From NCBI RefSeq assembly GCF_010015445.1, contig NC_053120.1, positions 2,586,517-2,650,516 on the forward strand: DNA of 64,000 nucleotides, read 5' to 3'. The DNA is from Perca fluviatilis. Taxonomy: Eukaryota > Chordata > Actinopteri > Perciformes > Percidae. Below the pieces are notes generated by a model. It saw only the letters and a program-made list of their open reading frames with translations, did no database searches and was not told where the DNA came from. Positions 46,030 through 55,284 of the stretch are shown here, one piece after another. The position numbers and the translations under genes are program-made. The stretch's first letter is position 1. Each line of letters starts with the position of its first letter.

Positions 46030-48560
46030 TTAAAAGAAGTATTAGTGAAAAAAGAGGACCACTCTGTGGTTTAACAGTTTCTTTACACTCAGAGAAAACT
46101 ATTCTTTGGTTACATAAAACTCAAGAAAAAAGTGATCATCAGAGACACAGATTTTACATATTATAACCATCAGATATTCACCAGAACTTGACACTTTAAG
46201 AGGAAGAAAAAATAACAACTTCAGAAAATAACAAATTTTAATCATTCATGTTAGAGGATTACATCCTCAGTTTAATATCTGATGTGACATCTCTCCCCTT
46301 GAGGTTTGTTTCCTACATTTCCCAGAATGCCATTCAATAATCCCAAAGGACACACAGTATGTCAACTTCACACCACTGCAAACAACGTGAGTAAATTAAT
46401 AAAACACATCCTTAACTTAAGTCAAAGTATTAATCCCACACTGTTAAAATGTAAAGTAAAAGTTCTAAATTACAACTTTCTTCCTGAAATTTTATGATTT
46501 CCATTTTAAAACATTACGACTTTTTGTCCAAAATATTAAGACTATTTTATCCTGAATTTTTAAGGCTTTTTTACATATATAAAAAGTATTTAAGTAAGTT
46601 ACTTAAATAAAGTATTAATCCTATGCTGTTAAAATGTAAAGTAAAAGATCTAAATTACGACTTTTTTCCCGAAATATTATGACTTTTTTCCTGAATTTTT
46701 ACGGCTTTTTTACTTGAAATATTACGATTTTTTTCCCAAAATATTACGACTTTTTTTACCTGAAATATTACGACTTTTTTTTCCAAAATATTACGACAAT
46801 TTTCTTGAAATGTTAAGATTTTTCTCTTGAAATATTATGACTTTTTTCCAGAAATATTTACTTTGAGATGTAAGTAAAGTACCTCATCTCAACAACATTA
46901 TTACTGAAGTACAGTGCATGAGTAAATGTACTTAGTTACATTCTGCTGGTTTTATGTGGAACAGATGAAATTAAGATGGTGGTTGTCCCAAAATATTAAT
47001 TAAATTAAATTAAATATATATTAAATATTAATATTAAAAAGTTTTTTCTTGAAATATTTACTTTGAGATATAAATTCCTACATTTTCTAGAATAATATTC
47101 AATAATCCCAGAGGACACACTGTATGTCAACGTCACACCACTGCAAACAAAGTGAGTAAATGAATAAAACACATCATTAATTTAAGTCAAAGTATTAATC
47201 CCACACTGTTAAAATGTAAAGTAAAAGATCTAAATTACGACTTTTTTACCAGAAATATTACAACTTTTTTCCCAAAATATTACGACATTTTACCTGAAAT
47301 ATTACAACTTTTTTCCCAATATATTACAACTTTTTAACCTAAAATATTACAACTTTTTTCCCAAAATATTACGACATTTTACCTGAAATATTACAACTTT
47401 TTTCCCAATATATTACAACTTTTTAACCTAAAATATTACAACTTTTTTCCCAAAATATTACGACATTTTACCTGAAATATTACAACTTTTTTCCCAATAT
47501 ATTACAACTTTTTAACCTAAAATATTACAACTTTTTTCCCAAAATATTACGACATTTTACCTGAAATATTACAACTTTTTTCCCAATATATTACAACTTT
47601 TTAACCTAAAATATTACAACTTTTTTCCCAAAATATTACGACATTTTACCTGAAATATTACAACTTTTTTCCCAATATATTACAACTTTTTAACCTAAAA
47701 TATTACAACTTTTTTCCCAAAATATTAGGACATTTTACCTGAAATATTTCGAGTTTTTTCCCCGAAATCTTACAGCATTTTCTTGAAATATTTACTTTGA
47801 GATCTAATTACCTCATCTCAACAACATTATTACTGAAGTACAGTACTTGAGTAAATGTACTTAGTTACATTCTGGTGGTTTGACGTGGAACAGATGAAAT
47901 AAGCTGGTTGTCCAAAATATTAGGAATTTTTTTCCTAAATAGTAAAACTTTTTTACTTAAAATATTGAAACTTTTTTACTTGATGCAACGTTATTTCATT
48001 CTACACTGAATGTTTTTTGGTATGACAATAAAATAATCTTGAATCTTGAAATATTAAATTTTTTTTCCTGAAATGTTTACTTTGAGATATAATGAGATAC
48101 ATTTCCCAGAATTCCATTCAATAATCCCAGAGGACACACAGTATGTCAACGTCACACCACTGCAAACAAAGTGAGTAAATAAAGAAAACACATAATAATA
48201 CAACTATTTTATATGAAATATTACGACTTTTTCCCAAAAATATTATGACTTTTTTACTTGAATTATGACGACTTTTTTAATTCAAATATTGCGACTTTTT
48301 CAGGAAAATATTATGACATTTTTACATGACATATTACGAATTTTTTACCTGAAATATTACGACTTTTCCCCAAAAATATTACGACTTTTTCCCCAAAATA
48401 TTACGACTTTTTGACTTGAAATATTACAACTTTTTTACTTGAAATATTACAACTTTTTTACTTGAAATATTACATCTTTTTACTTGAAATTTTGACTTTT
48501 TTACTTGAAATATTAACTTTGAGATCTAAGTAAAGTACCTCATCTCAACAACATTGTTAC
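46030..48560. repeat. Lectin unit 3 3' flank with AT-rich repeats and an 89-bp array
   Basis: The conserved flank (gaggaccactctgtggttta) is followed by degenerate gaaatattacgactttttt repeats. Between about 47230 and 47760 they become a regular array of six units of exactly 89 bp. The modules cagaatgccattcaataatc at 46.3 kb, 47.1 kb and 48.1 kb show internal triplication of the flank. Confidence 0.8.
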
Positions 48561-48609
48561 TGAAGTACAATACTTGAGTAAATGTAACTTAGTTACATTC
48601 TGCTGGTTT

Positions 48610-48950
48610 TTACTTGGAACAGATGAAGTTAAGCTTGTGGTCATCGTCGATCAATTTGACCCAAGTTCCATTTCGGGCCATGGCTCCAGACATGTTGCAG
48701 TCGTCCCCAGGCTGGGGGAGGTCCCAGTTGGTATAGCGGACCGTCTCGTCACTGACCCAGAACCAGAAGTCCAGAGTGCAGGTGTAGCGCAGTCCCAGCC
48801 ACACGTGGGGAGTGGAGGCCATCTTGGCTCTCTCCTGGACCCAGCGCTGATCGTCCTGGTTGGTGATGGAGACAAGGTCGCGATAGTGATCTCTGCAGTA
48901 ATATAACGCATCCTCCCAGATCATGCTCTGGTTGATCAGGATCACTGAAT
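48610..48950 (-). CDS. CTLD3 exon of lectin unit 3 (terminal)
   Basis: Phase-1 acceptor CTGACAG, TAA at 48610-48612. It reads DSVILINQSMIWEDALYYC, DHYRDLVSITNQDDQRWVQE, HVWLGLRYTCTLDFWFWVSD, RYTNWDLPQPGDDCNMSG and NGTWVKLIDDDHKLNFIC, then SK. The C-type lectin-like fold is complete, without an EPN/QPD motif. It is close to the unit 2 copy at 34195. The protein ends here with no membrane segment. Confidence 0.86.
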
Positions 48951-49278
48951 CTGTCAGGGGAGAAGGAGAGGCAATCAGGGGAAAAGTCAGTCAGAGGCGG
49001 AGCCAATTAGTGGTGTAGCCAATCATGGGCAGAGACCCAAAAGCTCTTCCCGTCGAGACAAACACAGGACAGTTTAAATAACAGCTGTAATATTTGTTTT
49101 AAATCTAACAAGCAGTTTGTTGTATTTTAGCAGAGCTGAGAACACTTTATCTGTTTATTTATCGCGAGTTATATCATTATCAAGATATGTTGATTTTATA
49201 ATAAACTAATAAATAAAGTGAATCATTAAACAGATGTAGATGTACAGTACCGTTAGATAGACCTTCTGATAAACTCAC

Positions 49279-49638
49279 CGTTGTAGCAGAAGAAGGGTTT
49301 GGTTTTATTACAGTCATCAGCACTCCATTTTCCATCTGACGTAGTCATGGCACATGTCTTCTCAGGGTCTTGTTTCTTAGGTTCATCTTTATCCCAGGAT
49401 CTGAAGGAGAAACTGCTCCCATCTGACCAACTCCAGCAGTCTCTGAACAGGCCGATCCAGAAAGGTTCTGCATTATTCTGGGGCTGTTTTGGATAATTCT
49501 GGCGCTGTGTCTTGAATTCTTCTAGCTTTTTGACTCCACTGATCAGGTCAGTGTAATTTTGTCTGCAGAACCTCTGAGCGTCTGTCCAATTCATCTTCTG
49601 GTGACTGATATGAATGTTTTCACTGGATATCTTGTTTT
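49279..49638 (-). CDS. CTLD2 exon of lectin unit 3
   Basis: 360 bp from CCACAG to G|GTGAGT in phase 1. It reads ENKISSENIHISHQKMNW, TDAQRFCRQNYTDLISGV, KLEEFKTQRQNYPKQPQN, AEPFWIGLFRDCWSWSDG, RSWDKDEPKKQDPEKTCAM and KWSADDC then FFCYNG. An insert precedes the WIGLF core compared with unit 1. The frame is intact and the cysteine pattern kept. Confidence 0.86.
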
Positions 49639-49921
49639 CTGTGGAACACACAGACAAACTTTTTGGTTTTTATTTAGTCTCATAAAATCCTACATTATTC
49701 TTATTTCAAAACAATAATTTGATATCAATTCAGAGACTTTTCTCCCCTAATACTCCCCCATAAGTCGATTGTCCCACCATCATTGTGACCTATTTTTAGG
49801 TTTGTTACGACACGTTCTGCGTCACGTTCTGTGATAACCTTCAGGAAGTGAAGTCAGATATGAGTCGTCAGATGGGGGAGGTTTTTGGGGAGAACAGACT
49901 TTATGCGCCACATATTCTCAC

Positions 49922-50353
49922 CGTCATAGCAGATGAAAAAAATTTTTTTATCACAAGAGTGGTCATGCCATTTGTTTTTCTCTATCCACACACAGTTATC
50001 TTTATTGACACAGCCTTCAGTATCCGGCTGATTGTCAGACCATTTACTCTCACTCTCGTTGAACTCCACCCCTGACTGAGACCAGCGCCACACGGTGTTT
50101 GTTGTGTTGTGTTGCAGCCCAATCCAGGCTCCGGCTTGATACTTTGCATGCTTTGCAGTCGTGGAGTTAAGGAGTCTCTTCATGTCTGTCTCGTTAGCCA
50201 CTGTGGCCAGGTCAGTGTGGTACGTTCTGCAATACTCCTGGGCTTCTTTCCAGGTCTTCTCCTCTCCAATGAAGTGGTAGTCATACAGCTGACCCCCAAT
50301 GGAGGAACACTGACCTGATAACAGAGAAGAAAGTGCAGTGATGAAGCTGAGAG
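49922..50353 (-). CDS. CTLD1 exon of lectin unit 3, with shifted acceptor
   Basis: 432 bp ending at G|GTGAGAAT in phase 1. The acceptor used by the paralogues (GAACAG) is GAACAT here, so I place the start 12 bp further in at TATAG|CT, which keeps the phase. The leader then reads ALSFITALSSLLSG and QCSSIGGQL. The domain has AGAWIGLQHNTTNTVWRW, the longer SESKWSDNQPDTEGCVNK, and WIEKNKWHDHSC then FFICYD. QPD is kept; WHD replaces WND. The frame is intact. Confidence 0.78.
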
Positions 50354-50487
50354 CTATACAGGCATATGTTCATTTAAAGGTAACTTCGTTCTGTTTTAAA
50401 ACCTGGACTCTATTTTCCCATGTTTTTGTGTCTAAGTGACTGATGTTAAAGGACAATTCCGACGCAAAATGAACCTAAAAAAACAGA

Positions 50488-50602
50488 TATGCTGGCTCTA
50501 TACACGCTAAAAGTCCTGATTATTTACATGGAGTCTGGTGGAGATATGCTGGCTCTATACACGCTAAAAGTCCTGATTATTTACATGGAGTCTGGTGGAT
50601 TT
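50488..50602 (+). repeat. Dispersed 57-bp minisatellite, 2 copies
   Basis: Two units of gctggctctatacacgctaa with acatggagtctggtgga, then the element flank inverted (ggctgtttcatcttaaacta). It lies in the intron between the signal and CTLD1 exons of unit 3. Confidence 0.85.
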
Positions 50603-50893
50603 GGTGATGGTGATTACGGGCTGTTTCATCTTAAACTAAAAGGATCTTACTCTTTAACTAAAAGGTCTATCTCTGTAGGGATCCATCCCGTAATGTTGTC
50701 AGACACTTAGAATAATAATATGAGTCTGTCAGCGAAAAAAACAACTTTTAGTAGACGCTGACTGATTTGTCCTGTAGGATTACATTACAGCCACTTATCA
50801 AAAAACTAAATTACTGTTTAAATCAACTCATATTATTAACTGAAATGTGACTTGGAGTTGATGAGGAGTGAGCTGTCCAGATGATCCACTTAC

Positions 50894-50927
50894 CCATCAC
50901 AATGAACACAAACAGACTCCACTGCAT
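50894..50927 (-). CDS. Signal-peptide exon of lectin unit 3
   Basis: ATG at 50927 on the minus strand, MQWSLFVFIVM plus one base, donor G|GTAAGTGG. With 49922-50353, 49279-49638 and 48610-48950 it gives a continuous 388-codon secreted protein with three CTLDs, the only apparently complete gene of the cluster in this window. An acceptor just upstream (ACCATCTAACAG) implies a 5' noncoding exon. Confidence 0.8.
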
Positions 50928-51039
50928 CTTCACCCTGTTAGATGGTAATAAACACAGTTATTTTTGGTATGAAATCAGGAGTATTTTACATGATTACTCA
51001 CTGACTTTTGGAAAAGATGTTCCATTTATTGAAGTTACA

Positions 51040-51089
51040 ACACACACACACACACAAACACACACACAGACACAGAGACAGAGACAGAA

Positions 51090-51121
<32 letters not shown>

Positions 51122-51228
51122 ACACACAGAGACAGAAACACACACACAGACACACACACACACAAAGACACAGACACACAGAGACACACACACACACACA
51201 ACACAGAGACACACACCGAGCAAACACA

Positions 51229-51266
<38 letters not shown>

Positions 51267-51298
51267 GAGCAAACACACAGAGAGACACACACACAGAG

Positions 51299-51334
<36 letters not shown>

Positions 51335-51415
51335 AGAGACACAGACACACACACACAGACACACACACACACAAAGACACAGATACACAGAGACACACAC
51401 ACAGACAAACACACA
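51040..51415. repeat. (AC)n/(ACACAG)n microsatellite
   Basis: An imperfect acacacag tract upstream of the unit 3 signal exon. The long frames through it are repeat artefacts. Confidence 0.93.
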
Positions 51416-51629
51416 AGTCAACAGTAAAAATGTCACAGTGAACTGTGACATTTGCATTTTTAGGTTTCCTGTTGGACTTTGTGAATTCATGTTCAGGTAA
51501 TAATATGAAAATTATATTAATATGTTGGCGGAGTGAGTTTAGCCGTCAGGAGAACAGCCTGTCTTTATATAGTTTATAACCCCGTCCCTCAGGATGCAAA
51601 TCATAGATTTAACTGACAGTGTCTGACAA

Positions 51630-51900
51630 CATTATGAGATGGATCCTACAGAGATAGACCTTTTAGTTAAAGAGTAAGATCCTTTTAGTTTAACATGAAA
51701 CAGCCCCGAAATCACCATCACCAAACTCCACCAGACTCCATGTAAATAATCAGGACTTTTAGCGTGTATAGAGCCAGCATATCTCCACCAGACTCCATGT
51801 AAATAATCAGGACTTTTAGCGTGTATAGAGCCAGCATATCTCCACCAGACTCCATGTAAATAATCAGGACTTTTAGCGTATAGAGCCAGCATATAATGTC
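51630..51900 (-). repeat. Dispersed repeat with 57-bp minisatellite, 3 copies
   Basis: Same element as at 12150 and 30040, with flank gatcctacagagatagacct and three 57-bp units. Confidence 0.87.
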
Positions 51901-51929
51901 CACATGTAAACACGGGTTCAGTTTTATTT

Positions 51930-52015
51930 ATGTTCTTTTGCTGCATGTCATTCCCCCCCTCTCTCTCCCCTTTCAAGTCTAAGCTGTCCTGTCTAATAAA
52001 AGCCTAAAAATGGCT
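51930..52015 (+). mobile_element. 3' half of a tRNA-type SINE
   Basis: ttgctgcatgtcattccccc, ctctctctcccctttcaagt and gtctaataaaagcctaaaaa are the tail of a common fish SINE. The tRNA-like head is missing here. Confidence 0.55.
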
Positions 52016-52328
52016 CAAAAAAATTATCAAAAGATAAAAGTACATACATCCACTGTTAATACTCAGATATTTGTTAGAGCGTATATTTTTTTAGATGGAG
52101 ACCTTTGAGTGATACGTTTGAGGACCCCGGATGTATCAGAGAAGAAATATTAAATATTGAGAAATAAACAAAAACAGTTTGAAGGAAAACTGGAAACCTT
52201 ATCATTATATAAATCAGATTTTACATGCAGTATTACGTAGAATACAATCCCTCTTCTGCAAATCCACACAAACATTAAAATGTGAAATCAAACAGCCGAG
52301 TTTATAACTTTTATAGTTTATAACTTAC

Positions 52329-52440
52329 ATCTTGTGAATGTCCACATCTTCTCTCTGCTCTGATGCTTCTCCCTTTCTGTGCCTGAATGAGACTGCTCTC
52401 AACACTTTATTAATCCTGTTAATAATTAAACTCTGGCTGT
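52329..52440 (-). promoter_or_regulatory. Predicted 5' noncoding exon and promoter of lectin unit 3
   Basis: The minus strand reads GTGGACATTCACAAGAT|GTAAGT with an AATAAAG box near 52408. It is conserved with 30882 and 43494 and is the likely first exon of the intact lectin gene. Confidence 0.5.
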
Positions 52441-52454
52441 CATTTGAATACTCT

Positions 52455-52625
52455 TACTCACCCAGTAAGAGCGTGCGCCCCATGTAGGCTGAGTCCTTTG
52501 CAGCGGTGCGGGTTCGAATCCGACTTGCTGCCCTTTGCTGCGTGTCGCCCCCCATCTCTCTCCCTTTTCATGTCTATCCACTGTCACTACTTAATACAGG
52601 GAAAAGCCCCCCAAAAGATAATCTT
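52455..52625 (+). mobile_element. tRNA-derived SINE
   Basis: A tRNA-like head (agtaagagcgtgcgccccat) with a perfect B box GGTTCGAATCC at 52511-52521 is followed by gctgcgtgtcgccccccatc and a polypyrimidine tail ending near aaagataatctttaaaa. The RNA polymerase III promoter layout supports a SINE rather than a functional tRNA. Confidence 0.72.
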
Positions 52626-52832
52626 TAAAAAACATATATGTATATATCTGTCTTCACCGTCGACCATGTTGCAACTTTTTGATTTTCTAGGTCAAATTCT
52701 TTTTTTTTTATTACGTTTTGGTCATGTTTTTTTCACACTTTAGTTCGCTTTTTCGACATTTTTGTCATTTATTTTTCCTAAATTTTTCAATATTCCATTA
52801 TCAATCTTTCTTTACATGCTATAAAATTGAAT

Positions 52833-53118
52833 TCAGTTTTTTCCAAGTGCTAAAACACAATTTTGCAAACTAGGCTGGTTTTATCAAAATACTTAACACA
52901 ATTCACAAAACCACCCACCCAAACTGCAAAATACCTCATATATCCTGCAAAATTAAGCACTGCAACCAAAACTACATATAGCATTATCAAAATCAAACTT
53001 TTGCACCACATGGCACACTCTTCATTCATATTACCAGATTTTGGTCTAACCAACTACACACTGTTGGGCATAATGAAAAGCACCCTCAACTTTAGTGTGC
53101 TTTGTCATAATACTAAAA
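52833..53118. mobile_element. Degenerate Tc1/mariner-like MITE arm
   Basis: cagttttttccaagtgctaa resembles the terminal repeat of the 54728 element, and the following text (caaaataccataaac-type words) is a distant relative. Rex3 inserted into it at 53131. Confidence 0.5.
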
Positions 53119-53131
53119 GAGTTCAAATTGT

Positions 53132-54567
53132 CAACCAGTCCTGGTTGACACGTCTCTTCGACATTGCGTGGAAGTCTGGAACAGTGCCAAAGGAGTGGTA
53201 GACTGGGGTGGTGGTTCCCCTTTTTAAAAAGGGGGACCAGAGGGTGTGTGCCAATTACAGGGGTATCACACTTCTCAGCCTCCCTGGTAAAGTCAACTCC
53301 AAGGTGCTGGAAAGGAGGGATCGGCCGATAGTCGAACCTCAGGTTGAGGAGGAACAATGCGGATTCCGTCCTGGTCGTGGAACAACGGACCAGCTCTTCA
53401 CTCTCGCAAGGATCCTGGAGGGGGCCTGGGAGTATGCCCAACCGGTCTACATGTGTTTTGTGGATTTGGAGAAGGCGTATGACCGGGTCCCCCGGGAGAT
53501 ACTGTTGGTGGTGCTGCGGGAGTATGGGGTGAGGGGGTCTCTACTCAGGGCCATCCAATCTCTGTACGACCAAAGTGAGAGCTGTGTCCGGGTTCTCGGC
53601 AGTAAGTCGGACTCGTTTCAGGTGAGGGTTGGCCTCCGCCAGGGCTGCGCTCTGTCACCAATCCTGATTGTAATATTTATGGACAGGATATCGAGGCGTA
53701 GTCGGGGTGGGGAGGGGTTGCAGTTCGGTGGGCTGGGGATCTCATCGCTGCTCTTTGCAGATGATGTGGTCCTGATGGCATCATCGGCCTGCGACCTTCA
53801 GCACTCACTGGATCGGTTCGCAGCCGAGTGTGAAGCGGTTGGGATGAGGATCAGCACCTCTAAATCGGAGGCCATGTTTCTCAGCAGGAAACCGATGGAA
53901 TGCCTTCTCCAGGTAGGGAATGAGTCCTTACCCCAAGTGAAGGAGTTCAAGTACCTTGGGGTTTTGTTCGCGAGTGAGGGGACAATGGAGCGGGAGATTG
54001 GTCGGAGAATCGGCGCAGCGGGTGCGGTATTACATTCCATCTATCGCACCGTTGTGACGAAAAGAGAGCTGAGCCAGAAGGCAAAGCTCTCGATCTACCG
54101 GTCAGTTTTCGTTCCTACCCTCACCTATGGTCATGAAGGCTGGGTCATGACCGAAAGAACGAGATCCAGGGTACAAGCGGCCGAAATGGGTTTCCTCAGG
54201 AGGGTGGCTGGCGTCTCCCTTAGAGATAGGGTGAGAAGCTCGGTCATCTGTGAGGAGCTTGGAGTAGAGCCACTGCTCCTTCGCGTCGAAAGGAGCCAGT
54301 TGAGGTGGTTCGGGCATCTGGTGAGGATGCCCCCTGGGCGCCTCCCTAGGGAGGTGTTCCAGGCACGTCCAGCTGGGAGGAGGCCTCGGGGAAGACCCAG
54401 GACTAGGTGGAGGGATTATATCTCCAACCTGGCCTGGGAACGCCTCGGGATCCCCCAGTCGGAGCTGGTTAATGTTGCTCGGGAAAGGGAAGTTTGGGGC
54501 CCCCTGCTGGAGCTGCTCCCCCCGCGACCCGACACCGGATAAGTGGACGAAGATGGATGGATGGATG
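53132..54567 (+). mobile_element. 5'-truncated Rex3 (RTE-clade) LINE with 13-bp target duplication
   Basis: gagttcaaattgt lies directly before (53119-53131) and after (54568-54580) the element, whose 3' end is a (ggat)n tail. Sequence around tagactggggtggtggttcc and cagggctgcgctctgtcacc corresponds to the conserved Rex3 reverse transcriptase positions known from fish. Only the 3' half of the coding region was copied, a common outcome of target-primed reverse transcription. Confidence 0.87.
53208..54542 (+). pseudogene. Rex3 reverse transcriptase C-terminal ORF
   Basis: A 444-codon open frame with reverse transcriptase motifs VVPLFKKGDQRVCANYRGIT, EEQCGFRPGRGTTDQLF, CFVDLEKAYDRVPREIL, LRQGCALSPI, the catalytic box LLFADDVVLM and KEFKYLGVLF. 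The usual RTE C-terminal tail follows (LRWFGHLVRMPPGRLPREVF, GRPRTRWRDYISNLAWERLG). The endonuclease domain is absent. Just upstream, the frame that continues the domain has TAG where a TGGCAG Trp-Gln is expected (near 53199), so the fragment is dead although the rest is surprisingly intact. Confidence 0.85.
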
Positions 54568-54727
54568 GAGTTCAAATTGTAGGAAATTCTTCAGATTGTT
54601 CACAAAACAACAATTGCAAAAAAAATACATAAAAAAAAACAGGCATCATAGTGCTTACTTCCTGATTAAAGTGGTAACAATGAACCATTGAGGTTTTTGG
54701 CCAAGTGGCTCATATATTGGCCAATTA

Positions 54728-55242
54728 CAGTTTTTTCCAACTGCTTACAAACGTTTTCAAAACTATGTCTCCTTTTTTCAAAACTCCACACACAATTCCT
54801 AAAACTGCTCACACAAAATGCTAAATGCCTCACATCTCCTTCAAAATGAAACACTGCATTCAAAATACCATAAACATATCTCAAAATGAAGCATTTGCAT
54901 CAAATGGCAAACACTTTTTTCATAATAGTAAATATATGGATATACCATGTACACACTGTTGTTCTAAATCTAAAGCTCTTTTGTCTTTCATAGGTTTATA
55001 TCTACATTTACAATGTTCTAGAGTGAAAGTAAATCTGCTGAAAGTGGTTGAAAAGTGCACTGTAAAAACAATGTAATATTACAGTGAAACAGAAAATATT
55101 AATTGGGCAAAACATTACGTTTGTAAGAGTAGCACTGTGTTGTTTACAGTAGCATGACACAAGAAAACAATAGTACAAACATATAAACCAAAGGTAATCA
55201 TTTTTAGAATAAAGAATATGTGTATGTGTGTGTGTGTGTGTA

Positions 55243-55284
<42 letters not shown>

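Noticed and set aside
52500..52530. Functional tRNA gene because of a perfect B box
   Set aside because: No cloverleaf closes around it and a SINE-type tail follows.
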